DNA of 64,000 nucleotides from Hippopus hippopus (lineage: Eukaryota > Mollusca > Bivalvia > Cardiida > Cardiidae). A program made the translations under genes and the position numbers. Numbering within the stretch: the stretch's first letter is position 1; every line of letters begins with the position of its first letter. The stretch covers positions 10,796,252 to 10,860,251 of the forward strand of contig OX328097.1 of the NCBI GenBank assembly GCA_946811185.2, read 5' to 3'. This document shows, in pieces, positions 57,301-64,000 of the stretch. A model generated the notes under the pieces. The model saw only the letters and a program-made list of their open reading frames with translations, had not been told where the DNA came from and made no database searches.

Positions 57301-60300
57301 TGTTCCTGAATAGCAGAGAATGTTGTGGGAAAAGGAGAAAATGCTGGTTACCAGCATTTTCTCCTTTTCCCAAAATATTGTCAAAAGGATTCTTTCTCAG
57401 AGTCGTTAAAAGTCGGGATTGTGGTAAAGGGCTAAAGGGCTTAAATTACGCAACTGGACAAAATCACTTTCTTGCTAAGCCAAAATTCTCAGTCTGATTA
57501 TCCTTTTACCACAAAATCCTGAGAAAGAAAGCTTTAGAAAACCTTGGGGGGAAAAAAACAAACCCCTGGATAAGCTCTGCACAATTTATATTGCTTTTTC
57601 AAAGTGTATAATCAAGATCTGAATGTACCGCAGTAAGAGTCTGGATCCACTCTGCCAGCTAAATTAGGAAATATTCGTGCCTAAAACATCCTTCAAATTA
57701 TTTCAACCTCATTTCCTTCATTGAAAAGACCAGTTTCATTCATTCAGCCCCCTAGAACATAAGCTAGTGGATTAAACCCTTTACAAAACAGTTCTGGGCT
57801 TTACCAACCCTGAGGAAAGAGGCTTCTGAAAACATTGTAGGAAAAGTAGAAAATGCTGGTAACCATTGTTTTCCACTCTTTAAAGAGCTTCGCAAAATTA
57901 GGACTCTACAAATGCTTTCATTTTCGAAAAGTCTAAAATTTTGTTGTGCCGTAGTAAGTCGAAGTCAGAGAATTTTCTTCAGAAATTTGTTTACCATTCG
58001 TTTAGATGTGACGAGTTCTGCATCTAGAGATTTTATTAATGCTTCTGCTTGACCTGGAGGCCCTGTCACCATAGCTTGTATGTCATCACTGTTCAGATAC
58101 ATCCCTCGTGGAGGTTTCCGCTTGTGTTTCATAGGATTGTGTCGATGTTGGCCATGTTCATGACGTTTTGGTCCAATACTCCTCATAACGCCAGTTCTTC
58201 TGCAATGTTCATTGGATATGCTAAATATGCTTTCAACATCGTAAGTTTATGATAAGGCATCTTATTGTATTAGGCAGCTTTTATGCAAATCACAAGTTGA
58301 AACATTCTGTATCAAAAGCTGCCAAGTCCCTATGGTTCAGTGGTAACCTGCAGTACAAGTAGCTGAAGGCTTGCACGTTTGAATTCTAGCTTGACTACAT
58401 TTCTACATAAGGACAGATAATTGTCTTTGTGACAGGTCTCAATCCCCTCTTATAGCTGACTACCAGCATTTTCTTTTTTTCCCCACATGTTTTCAAAGGG
58501 GGTTTCTTCTTCAGATTTTTAAGAAAAACTTGAAAATTTATACCTATCCTTTGCTATTATTCTTTCCTTCTTTCTTTTACCTGACGGAGCAAAACCTATG
58601 TGATGGAGTACTTGGGAGTGCCAAGAAAGATACAGTTCAACTTACCTCCAATACTGGTAACAAGAGGAGCACATTGTGCCTTTAGGTGTTGGGTTCAACT
58701 GGGTTGAAGTCACTCCACAATTTAAGCAAGTGTTTTCTTCTTTCTGAAAACAAGTAAAATTTCTCATAAACTGTACAATCTATACATCAAAGTTTCTGTT
58801 GGTCATAATTTCAGATTGCTCAAAATGTGGTTCGAGTTCTATTATAAAATACAAATCAGAGTATTTAGCTCAGGGACCCAAAAGAAGTCTAAGTCAAAAG
58901 AAAGGGGATATGGGGGAGGGTTTGGGGACATGTCATTTTTATATGACCATTTTGTCTTTGTCAAACCCTGCGTGTGTGTACCCCAACTTATTGTATTGAT
59001 CAGCCAATGCATTCAGATGAGTACCAACACAATCAGTTTTGGAAAACAATATAAATATCATCTCCTTTTCACATAATATCACCTGAAACCAATATTCAGC
59101 AGATTATTTTGAAAATATTTTACAAAAATACTGGTAACAAACATGATTCAAGATTTACTACATGAGCACATGAGAAAACTAAGTTGCAAAAGGATAAATT
59201 GCTTATCTTACAGTGGTCTAACGCAAGACAGTAGAAACTGTCTGCTAGCAGACATGCATCATATCAGTAGCTACAAAAAGATTCGTCAATCGTTTTGAGC
59301 AAATACTGATCCACTTATAACCTAGCAAGGAAAAAATTACTAGAATTTCAAATTCATATTTAACCCATATCCTGCCAAATTCATTAAGTGAAACTTTCAA
59401 GCAGATTGTAAAATTCCAGATTGATGATACTTCGAATTTATTTTTAGGATGAAATTATCTCCTCATTGGACAGTGTAGATCCAAGATCGGACTGCACGTT
59501 CTGTGCAGTCTGATCTTGAACTACACTATCCACTAAAGGTCAGTAAGTCGCGCTTAGCAGCCTAGGGGTTACATAAAAGATAAAGTGAGATTTCCGTACC
59601 TCCTCTTTGTTTTCCTCATTGTCTGAATTATTTCTGCTTCCGCTGTCAGAATCCTCATCACTGTAAAATAAAGGTACAAAATTAACTTTCGCTTCATCAA
59701 AAAAAGAAATAACACAGATATGAATCTACAGTCCATATAATTTGGAAGTCAGTACCTTACTCAGTAACTCTCCATTATCAGTAACTCTTATAGCACAAAA
59801 TACACACAAAATAAAGTATTTATATCTAGGACAGAGAAAACCCAAATATAATAATTATTTCAGGTTGCTTTTACAAGGAAAGTATCAGCAAAGCAGACTG
59901 AGTATATTCAAGATCAAACTGCATGTTTTGCACCATCCTATCTTGATCTTCTACTACAAAGGCCTAAACACAGATTTGTTCTCAGTAACTGGTTGACACA
60001 CCTGACGAGACATTATTTCTTATTACAGTGACTTTTCTTTTGACAATATGACAAATGGTTCTGTATGCAAATCCATGAGGGGAAAGGTCTTTAAACCTTT
60101 ACCAAACCATCTGGAGTTCTGATGACTTGAGTAAAGAAGTTTTTGAAAACATTATGGGAAACAAAGAATATGCTGGTTACCAACATTTTCTCCTTTCCCA
60201 TCATCTTTTCTACCTTTTCCTAGACTAATCCTATTATTCAATTTACATCTTTAATTGTTCTCTGCAAATGCGATCAATATGCATGAGTCTATAATTTTAC

Positions 60301-62751
60301 TGTTTGACAGAGTTTAGCACAAACTTACACTTTTTCATTTTCACCTTTTACAGCAAATTTTCTTGCTTGACGATCCATCAGACTCGTCCGTGACCTCGTC
60401 TTTTTCCATGAGTAGTAGTATTTGACTAGTGCAGCAATTGATTTATCTGGAAGCTATACAATACAAGGAAGAAATTTAAGACAAAGCTATGTAGAACGGT
60501 AAAAACTATTTGCCAAAATACTCATGTTACAGCTCCAAAACCTAACAATTCTTCAATTTTTTTTCTTATGTTAGCTAAAAATTTCTCAAAATCATGATGG
60601 TCTTATTCTCTTCAGGAAAATTCTTAAAATGCCATCATCCGTTGCTCTTTAGCACTTAGTAAGGCGACCAAATTCTGCTCTTTCACAGTATCCCTACCAC
60701 ACAGAAAATTATTACACACACAATCAACTTTCCCTAAGTTGCTTGAACCCTTTCATAATAATTTTGACAGCTGGACTAATTGTAACAAACATAGCATTCC
60801 TTTTGTTAACTTTTTACCACACAATTCCGAGTTTTAACGACCCCAAAAAAGAAACCTTTTGAAAACATTGTGGGAAAAGGAGAAAATGCTGGTAACCAGC
60901 ATTTTCTCCTTTTCCCACAATGTTTTCTACCCTATCGAAGACAGATATTGTCATTTCAGCTAAATTTAATTTGTTGTCTGCAAATGCTTTGTATTTGGTC
61001 GAGTCCTAAATTTTGTCATGTGGTAAAGGGTTAATCAATCTGAAAGCAACTTACCATTTGTCTAATTCTATGAAAACTCTTTCCATGGAAACTGAAAGCC
61101 TGTTCAAATAACACTTTATCTTCCACTGTCCACTCATCAGGAAACGGTGTGAAATTAGGCAAGTCTGCTAGAGCCTTCTCTATATTATGTTTGTGCCAAA
61201 AAAGCATACCAAGGGCCTGAAATAATTAGTGTGATAGGTCAAACTACTGTGGTTCTCCTAGAGCAGTTACACAAACATAACAAGACTTTTGTAGTCCAGA
61301 TCGCAACTGTAGTTTCCACTCAAACAACAACATGTATGGCAAAATAATGTCTGAAATTGCTTGTGGGAGATTTAACTTTTAATTTCAGATAATGCTCCCT
61401 GACCAATTGAATCTTTTAACCCTTTACCAGCCGACAAAATTTTAGACCCGTCCAAATTGTAAGCATTTGCAGACAACAATTTAAAAGTGACTCAAATGAT
61501 GCAATTTTTCTCGATAGGGTAGAAAATATTGTGGGAAAAGGAGAAAATGCTGGTTACCAGCATTTTCTCCTTTTCCCATAATGTTTTCAACAGATATTTT
61601 CCTCAATGTAATTAAAAGTTGGCATTATGTGGAAAAGGGTTAACAAACAATACCATGTTTTAGAGACCCTCGGGAAAAAGACTTGAAAACATGGGAATAG
61701 AACAAAATGCTGATAACCATTTTCTCCTCCTCACACAATGTTTCCTATACATGTACTTTTGAAGACAAATCCCATCATTTCAGCTGCAGTTATTTTTTCA
61801 TCTGCAATTTTTTTCAATTTGGACCAGTCTAGAAAACCAATCTTTTGGCCTTTCAGTGTGACCTTGAGCAAGGACCTAATTGAACAAAGTATTCAAATGG
61901 CACTTCTACTGGTAAAACAGAGCACTTGTGTACAATTATTCTTAAATCCATTGATAAATGTAGAAGTTTTAGCTCAGACAAGCTCTATTTATGACAATTC
62001 CAGCATTTGACACTTAAATGCTATGACAACTGTATCTCCCTCACCGCAAGTGGACTCAACAACTAGAGGTGCTTGAGCGCCTGTATCGCTCCACAGGCCC
62101 GATATTTCTATAATGGCGAAAGGAAGTTTTTAACAATTATCATTCAATCCTGCATTTTAGCTCACTGAAGAAACAGTTTGGTAGACAACCACCATAGGAA
62201 CTTACCTGCAAAACAACAATGAAATCCAATGAATAGTTTTAGAGAAGAAATTTTTCAAAGATTTTACTTTATACCATAAAAGGAAAATGAGTCTCCCATA
62301 AAAGCCATGTTTTTTGACAGATCTTTTTTTTTTTAAGGAATTCTGTAAACCTGTATCTAAGGAACATTCCTGCAAAATAATAATGCTATCCAAATAGCGG
62401 TTTGGGAGGAGAAGATTTTTAAAGGTTTTTTACTTTGGTTGCCATGGCAACCAGAATTCTTCATGGAACACAATTATTTGAAGGAATTTGAAAGAGGACC
62501 ACCAAAGGAACATTCCTGTGAAATTTGGTAAAAATCCAGTCAATAGTTTCTGAGGAGAAGTTTTTTAAAGAAAAAGTTTACGGACGGACGGACACACGAC
62601 TGACACAACGCCATGACAATAACTCTCTGGCCTTCGGCCAGTGGAGCTAAAAATGAACTTGTACAAGCCATAGTACAGACAAGCATGGTTAGTCTCACCT
62701 GTTCCATGTTGTAACCATGCTTTTCTTTGGCAATGTGTAAGTACTCTTCAA
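51310..62751 (-). CDS. RCOR1: REST corepressor (CoREST) orthologue, C-terminal part (partial, continues past right edge)
   Basis: CoREST scaffolds LSD1/KDM1A with HDAC1/2 and lets LSD1 act on nucleosomes. Ten coding exons, in transcript order: 62751-62699, 61216-61055, 60453-60329, 59660-59600, 58743-58646, 58199-57995, 56550-56415, 55327-55140, 53980-53856, 51418-51310 (TGA at 51312-51310). Phases all close, giving 419 residues. Exon 1 here encodes the end of ELM2 ([11 protein letters not shown]). Exons 2-3 hold SANT1 ([20 protein letters not shown] and [12 protein letters not shown]). Exon 5 holds a zinc finger (CLNC...CSSCYQYW). Exon 6 has [18 protein letters not shown] and the start of the LSD1-binding helix. 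Exons 7-8 hold SANT2 ([42 protein letters not shown]). Exons 9-10 give a Pro/Thr/Gln-rich tail. Start and early ELM2 exons are absent from the window. It could be orthologous to vertebrate RCOR1, 2 and 3 together. Confidence 0.96.
51471..51566 (+). mobile_element. TM1 MITE, left half
   Basis: TTTAACACTTTACCACACAAC to GCTGGTAACCAG, 53 bp from RCOR1's last exon. Confidence 0.75.
51742..52230. mobile_element. GR1 element split by TM1
   Basis: The left part starts GCCATGCTCTGTGAATAAGG and reaches TTCAGTCATTTG. The right part starts ACAAAATGGATTTTATGG and ends CCAGAGCATTGCTC. Confidence 0.87.
51902..52129 (-). mobile_element. TM1 MITE inserted in GR1 at TTAA
   Basis: TTAA at 51902-51905 and TTAC at 52126-52129, hairpin well kept. 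The empty site in the sister GR1 copy has a single TTAA (44322-44325), so the TTAA was duplicated on insertion and one copy then mutated. Confidence 0.93.
52252..52558 (+). repeat. Dispersed repeat R12, short copy
   Basis: Same blocks as 9577-10005 without the middle insertion: GGTTATCGACAAATATCGG, TTCAATTGAAGGC, CTCGATGAAATAAATTTCG. Confidence 0.75.
52582..52672 (+). repeat. 84-bp segment, copy 1 of 3
   Basis: TACAGTGTTCATTATCAGTA through TTCCGTCTTGAAACTAAA and ATCATTGATAAAC. The other copies are at 53045-53130 and 53595-53682. Confidence 0.85.
52705..52933 (+). mobile_element. TM1 MITE, near full length
   Basis: TTAA at 52705-52708, right end GGTAAAGAGTCAA. The hairpin centre is TGATTATCA and the arms match. 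Confidence 0.88.
53045..53130 (+). repeat. 84-bp segment, copy 2 of 3
   Basis: TACGGTGTTCATCATCAGTA through ATCATTGATGAAC. Closer to copy 3 than to copy 1. Confidence 0.85.
53270..53513. mobile_element. GR1 palindromic element
   Basis: GTGCTCTGGCAAAAAGGG at the left and CCCATTTTCACAGATCATGGC at the right. Confidence 0.82.
53595..53682 (+). repeat. 84-bp segment, copy 3 of 3
   Basis: TACAGTGTTCATCATCAGTA through ATCATTGATGAAC. All three lie in the last intron of RCOR1 with the same orientation. Confidence 0.85.
53712..53843 (+). mobile_element. TM1 MITE, right half, at RCOR1 exon donor
   Basis: TCAGCATTTTCTCC to CACTTGGTAAAGAGTTA; ends 13 bp from the exon at 53856-53980. Confidence 0.8.
54071..54297 (-). 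mobile_element. TM1 MITE
   Basis: GATTCTTTACCAACATTGC at the left; intact hairpin with few mismatches; GTGTGGAAAAGGGTTCAA at the right. Confidence 0.86.
54556..54818 (-). mobile_element. tRNA-headed SINE, family S1
   Basis: ATGTGTTTCCTGGCTTC body; minus-strand head GCTCGCTCAGTGGTTAGC followed by a worn B box. Confidence 0.82.
54854..55083 (+). mobile_element. TM1 MITE, near full length, by RCOR1 exon 8 donor
   Basis: TTAA at 54854-54857, right end TTTGGTAAAAAGCTAA, 57 bp from the SANT2 exon (55140). Hairpin mostly intact. Confidence 0.86.
55490..55713 (-). mobile_element. TM1 MITE
   Basis: TTTACCTTTTACCACGCGAC at the left and GTGTTGTACAGGGTTAA at the right; hairpin worn. Confidence 0.8.
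55714..56011. other. Unassigned RCOR1 intron sequence
   Basis: No repeat family or exon recognised. Confidence 0.4.
56012..56274. mobile_element. GR1 palindromic element
   Basis: Left end worn (TGTCAAAAGGGGGGTTTGAG); right end CCCTTTTCACAGAGCATGGC. Confidence 0.78.
56597..56812 (+). mobile_element. TM1 MITE
   Basis: CTAACACTTTACCAAACAATCC at the left, hairpin with two mismatches, right end replaced by TATGTAGTTTGTAG repeats. Confidence 0.85.
56838..57062 (-). mobile_element. SINE-like element, family S3
   Basis: ATGGTGTTTCACAGCACTTTC, CTTGCCAATGGATACTCC; minus-strand head GGCTCAGTGGTAAACTG. Related to 45358-45568. Confidence 0.7.
57075..57435. mobile_element. TM1 pair, plus then minus, sharing a TTAA
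   Basis: 57075-57211 lost most of its hairpin. 57210-57435 is nearly complete with a strong hairpin and ends TGGTAAAGGGCTAA. Confidence 0.85.
57500..57560 (+). mobile_element. TM1 left-end fragment
   Basis: CCTTTTACCACAAAATCCTG to AACCTTGGGGGG. Confidence 0.6.
57772..57958 (+). mobile_element. TM1 MITE, right hairpin arm lost, by RCOR1 exon 6 donor
   Basis: TTAAACCCTTTACAAAACAG to GTTGTGCCGTAGTAAG; 37 bp from the exon at 57995. Confidence 0.78.
58325..58440 (+). mobile_element. SINE head fragment
   Basis: TATGGTTCAGTGGTAACC (A-box-like) and CACGTTTGAATTCTAGC (B-box-like). A tRNA gene is unlikely because no acceptor stem closes. Confidence 0.55.
58460..58532 (-). mobile_element. TM1 right-end fragment
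   Basis: CTACCAGCATTTTC to AGATTTTTAAGAAAAAC. Confidence 0.6.
58780..59355. other. Unassigned RCOR1 intron sequence
   Basis: A G-rich stretch (AGAAAGGGGATATGGGGGAGG, about 58898-58918) and otherwise AT-rich sequence; no exon or family recognised. Confidence 0.4.
59360..59575 (-). mobile_element. TM2 MITE
   Basis: TTAACCCATATCCTGCC at the left, GCAGCCTAGGGGTTA at the right. A very clean hairpin: CAAGATCGGACTGCACG with GTGCAGTCTGATCTTG. It lies 24 bp from an RCOR1 exon (59600). Confidence 0.85.
59885..59970. mobile_element. TM2-like hairpin remnant
   Basis: TCAAGATCAAACTGCATG with ATCTTGATCTTCTACTAC. Similar remnants are at 47250-47320, 50420-50500 and 57590-57670. Confidence 0.5.
60089..60316 (+). 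mobile_element. TM1 MITE at RCOR1 exon 3 donor
   Basis: TAAACCTTTACCAAACCATC to TTTGACAGAGTTTA; ends 12 bp from exon end 60329. The hairpin is worn. Confidence 0.8.
60806..61034 (+). mobile_element. TM1 MITE, reference copy, at RCOR1 exon 2 donor
   Basis: TTAA at 60806-60809 and 61031-61034. Hairpin arms 60861-60893 and 60895-60927 match 33 of 33 with a single A between. The element ends 20 bp from the exon (low end 61055). Confidence 0.95.
61416..61845. mobile_element. TM1 pair, minus then plus, sharing a TTAA
   Basis: 61416-61643 is complete, with TTAA at 61416-61419 and 61640-61643 and a good hairpin. A worn plus copy follows from 61643 with CAAACAATACCATG. Confidence 0.88.
62062..62654 (-). 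mobile_element. AG element, short subfamily, inverted partner of 36980-37580
   Basis: Minus-strand start AGCTCCACTGGCCGAAGGCC, end GCGCTCAAGCACCTCTAG. Nearly the same as the plus-strand copy in PSMC6 intron 8, down to a run of 10 or more A. Confidence 0.88.
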
Positions 62752-62787
62752 CTGTAAATAAAAGGAACATGATCCAGTTTGTTAACA

Positions 62788-63015
62788 GTTTAATATTTTA
62801 CCATACTACAAAAACTTACACTCATCCAAATTGAAATTACTTGCAAACAAAAACTTAAATTTAGCTCAAATGATAGTTTTACCTTCAAAGAATAATAAAC
62901 GTTGTGGGAAAAGGAGAAAATGCTGGTTACCAGCATTTTCTCCTTTTCCCACAAAGTTCTCAAAAAGCTTCTTTCCCAGGGCTGCTAAAACCTGCGATTG
63001 AGTGGTAATGGGTTA
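62788..63015 (-). mobile_element. TM1 MITE
   Basis: TATTTTACCATACTACAA at the left and GAGTGGTAATGGGTTATTAA at the right; hairpin nearly complete. Upstream of the first visible RCOR1 exon. Confidence 0.86.
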
Positions 63016-63065
63016 TTAAGCACCACCAAGACCATTTTTGATGAAAAAATATAAACCCTTTACAA

Positions 63066-64000
63066 AACAAGAGGGCCGTGATGGCCGTGATTCGCTCACC
63101 TGAGCCTTTTGACCAAACATGATCCATTTTAAATCTCTTTCAAAAGTGTATACAGGATTTTTCTAAGATTTGACCTTGTGACCTAGTTTTCGACCCGACA
63201 TGACCAATTTTCAGATATCATCAAGACAAACATTCTGACCAATATTCAAGAATATTGGACTAAAAATGTGGCCTCTAGAGCAAACACAAGGTTTTTCGAA
63301 GATTTGGCCTAGTGACCTAGTTTTTGACCCAACATGATCCATTTTCGAACTCATCTGAGATATTATCAAGCCAAACATTCTGACCAATTTTCAAGGGTAT
63401 TGGACTAAAAATGAAACCTCTAGAGCGTACACAAGGTTTTTCTAAGATTTGACCTTGTGGCCTAATTTTTGACCCGACATAACCAATTTTCAAACTCATC
63501 TGAGATATTATCAAGACAAACATTCTGACCAACTTTCAAGAGTTTTGGACTGAAAAAATGGCCTCTAGAGCATACACAAGGTTTTTCTAAGATTTGCCCT
63601 AGTGACCTAGTTTTTGACCCGACATGACCCATTTTTTAACTCGTCCCAGATATCATCAAGACAAACATTCTGACCAATTTTCAAGAGTTTTGGACTGAAA
63701 ATATGGCCTCTAGAGCGTACACAAAGATTTTCTAAGATTTGCCCTAGTGACCTAGTTTTTGACCCGACATGACCCATTTTCAAACTCGTCCGAGATATCA
63801 TCAAGACAAACATTCTGACCAACTTTCAAGAGTTTTGGACTGAAAATATGGCCTCTAGAGCATACACAAGGTTTTTCTAAGATTTGCCCTAGTGACCTAG
63901 TTTTTGACCTGACACGACCAATTTTCAAACTCCTCCGAGATGTCATAGAGACAAACATTCTGACCAACTTTCAAGAGTTTTGGACTGAAAATATGGCCTC
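63066..64000 (-). repeat. Tandem array, about 145-bp unit, runs off the right edge
   Basis: After AACAAGAGGGCCGTGATGGCC, units with CCTAGTTTTTGACCCGAC start near 63183, 63316, 63461, 63605, 63750 and 63895. Each also has CAAGACAAACATTCTGACC and GGCCTCTAGAGC. Minus-strand 71-codon frames inside are repeat by-products. Confidence 0.9.

Noticed and set aside
63317..63967. Three similar 71-codon minus-strand ORFs
   Set aside because: They are frames of the 145-bp tandem units. Length and similarity follow from the repeat period, and no start context or family match exists.

Overview
This is animal nuclear DNA, most likely from a bivalve mollusc. The genes are split by GT-AG introns of 0.1 to 3 kb and lie in AT-rich sequence crowded with short non-autonomous repeats. 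The repeats that open with AGCTCCACTGG, the tandem blocks built on GTCAAGGTCACAGTGAC, the tRNA-headed SINEs and the palindromic elements ending in GAGCATGGCTC are all types I associate with bivalves, perhaps Myida-like clams or mussels. The genus is a guess.

Five conserved housekeeping genes are supported. (1) 2739-12265, minus strand: INTS7, the first nine coding exons; the rest lies beyond the left edge. (2) 12336-14766, plus strand: COMMD1, complete in three exons, head to head with INTS7 across a 70-bp gap. (3) 18572-20887, plus strand: PIBF1 (CEP90), complete and without introns. (4) 26949-42072, plus strand: PSMC6 (proteasome Rpt4), complete in twelve exons. (5) 51310-62751, minus strand: an RCOR (CoREST) orthologue, the last ten coding exons; its N-terminal part lies beyond the right edge. 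Exon joins were checked by reading-frame phase and by residue alignment with remembered human proteins. The genes act in separate processes (snRNA and mRNA 3' processing, endosomal sorting and copper handling, centriolar satellites, protein degradation, histone demethylation) and do not form an operon-like unit.

Nearly everything else is repeats. The dominant family, called TM1 here, is a MITE of about 228 bp with TTAA ends, short CCCTTTACC-type terminal repeats and a central 67-bp palindrome (33-bp arms around one base). I count roughly 70 copies and fragments in 64 kb, close to a quarter of the window by eye. A filled-site versus empty-site comparison (51902-52129 against 44322-44325) supports TTAA target duplication, the piggyBac hallmark. 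A second family (TM2) has the same plan: TTAA ends and a different central hairpin. Other repeats are three tRNA-headed SINE families, GR1 and GR2 palindromic elements, AG elements, tandem arrays with units near 145, 158 and 165 bp, and a 658-bp Mutator-like foldback with 9-bp flanking repeats.

The most unusual points are the TM1 density and its closeness to splice sites, the intronless full-length PIBF1, and a C-x2-C-x15-C-x2-C zinc finger inside CoREST. No toxin gene, CRISPR array, rRNA or convincing tRNA gene was seen, and no viral gene was recognised.
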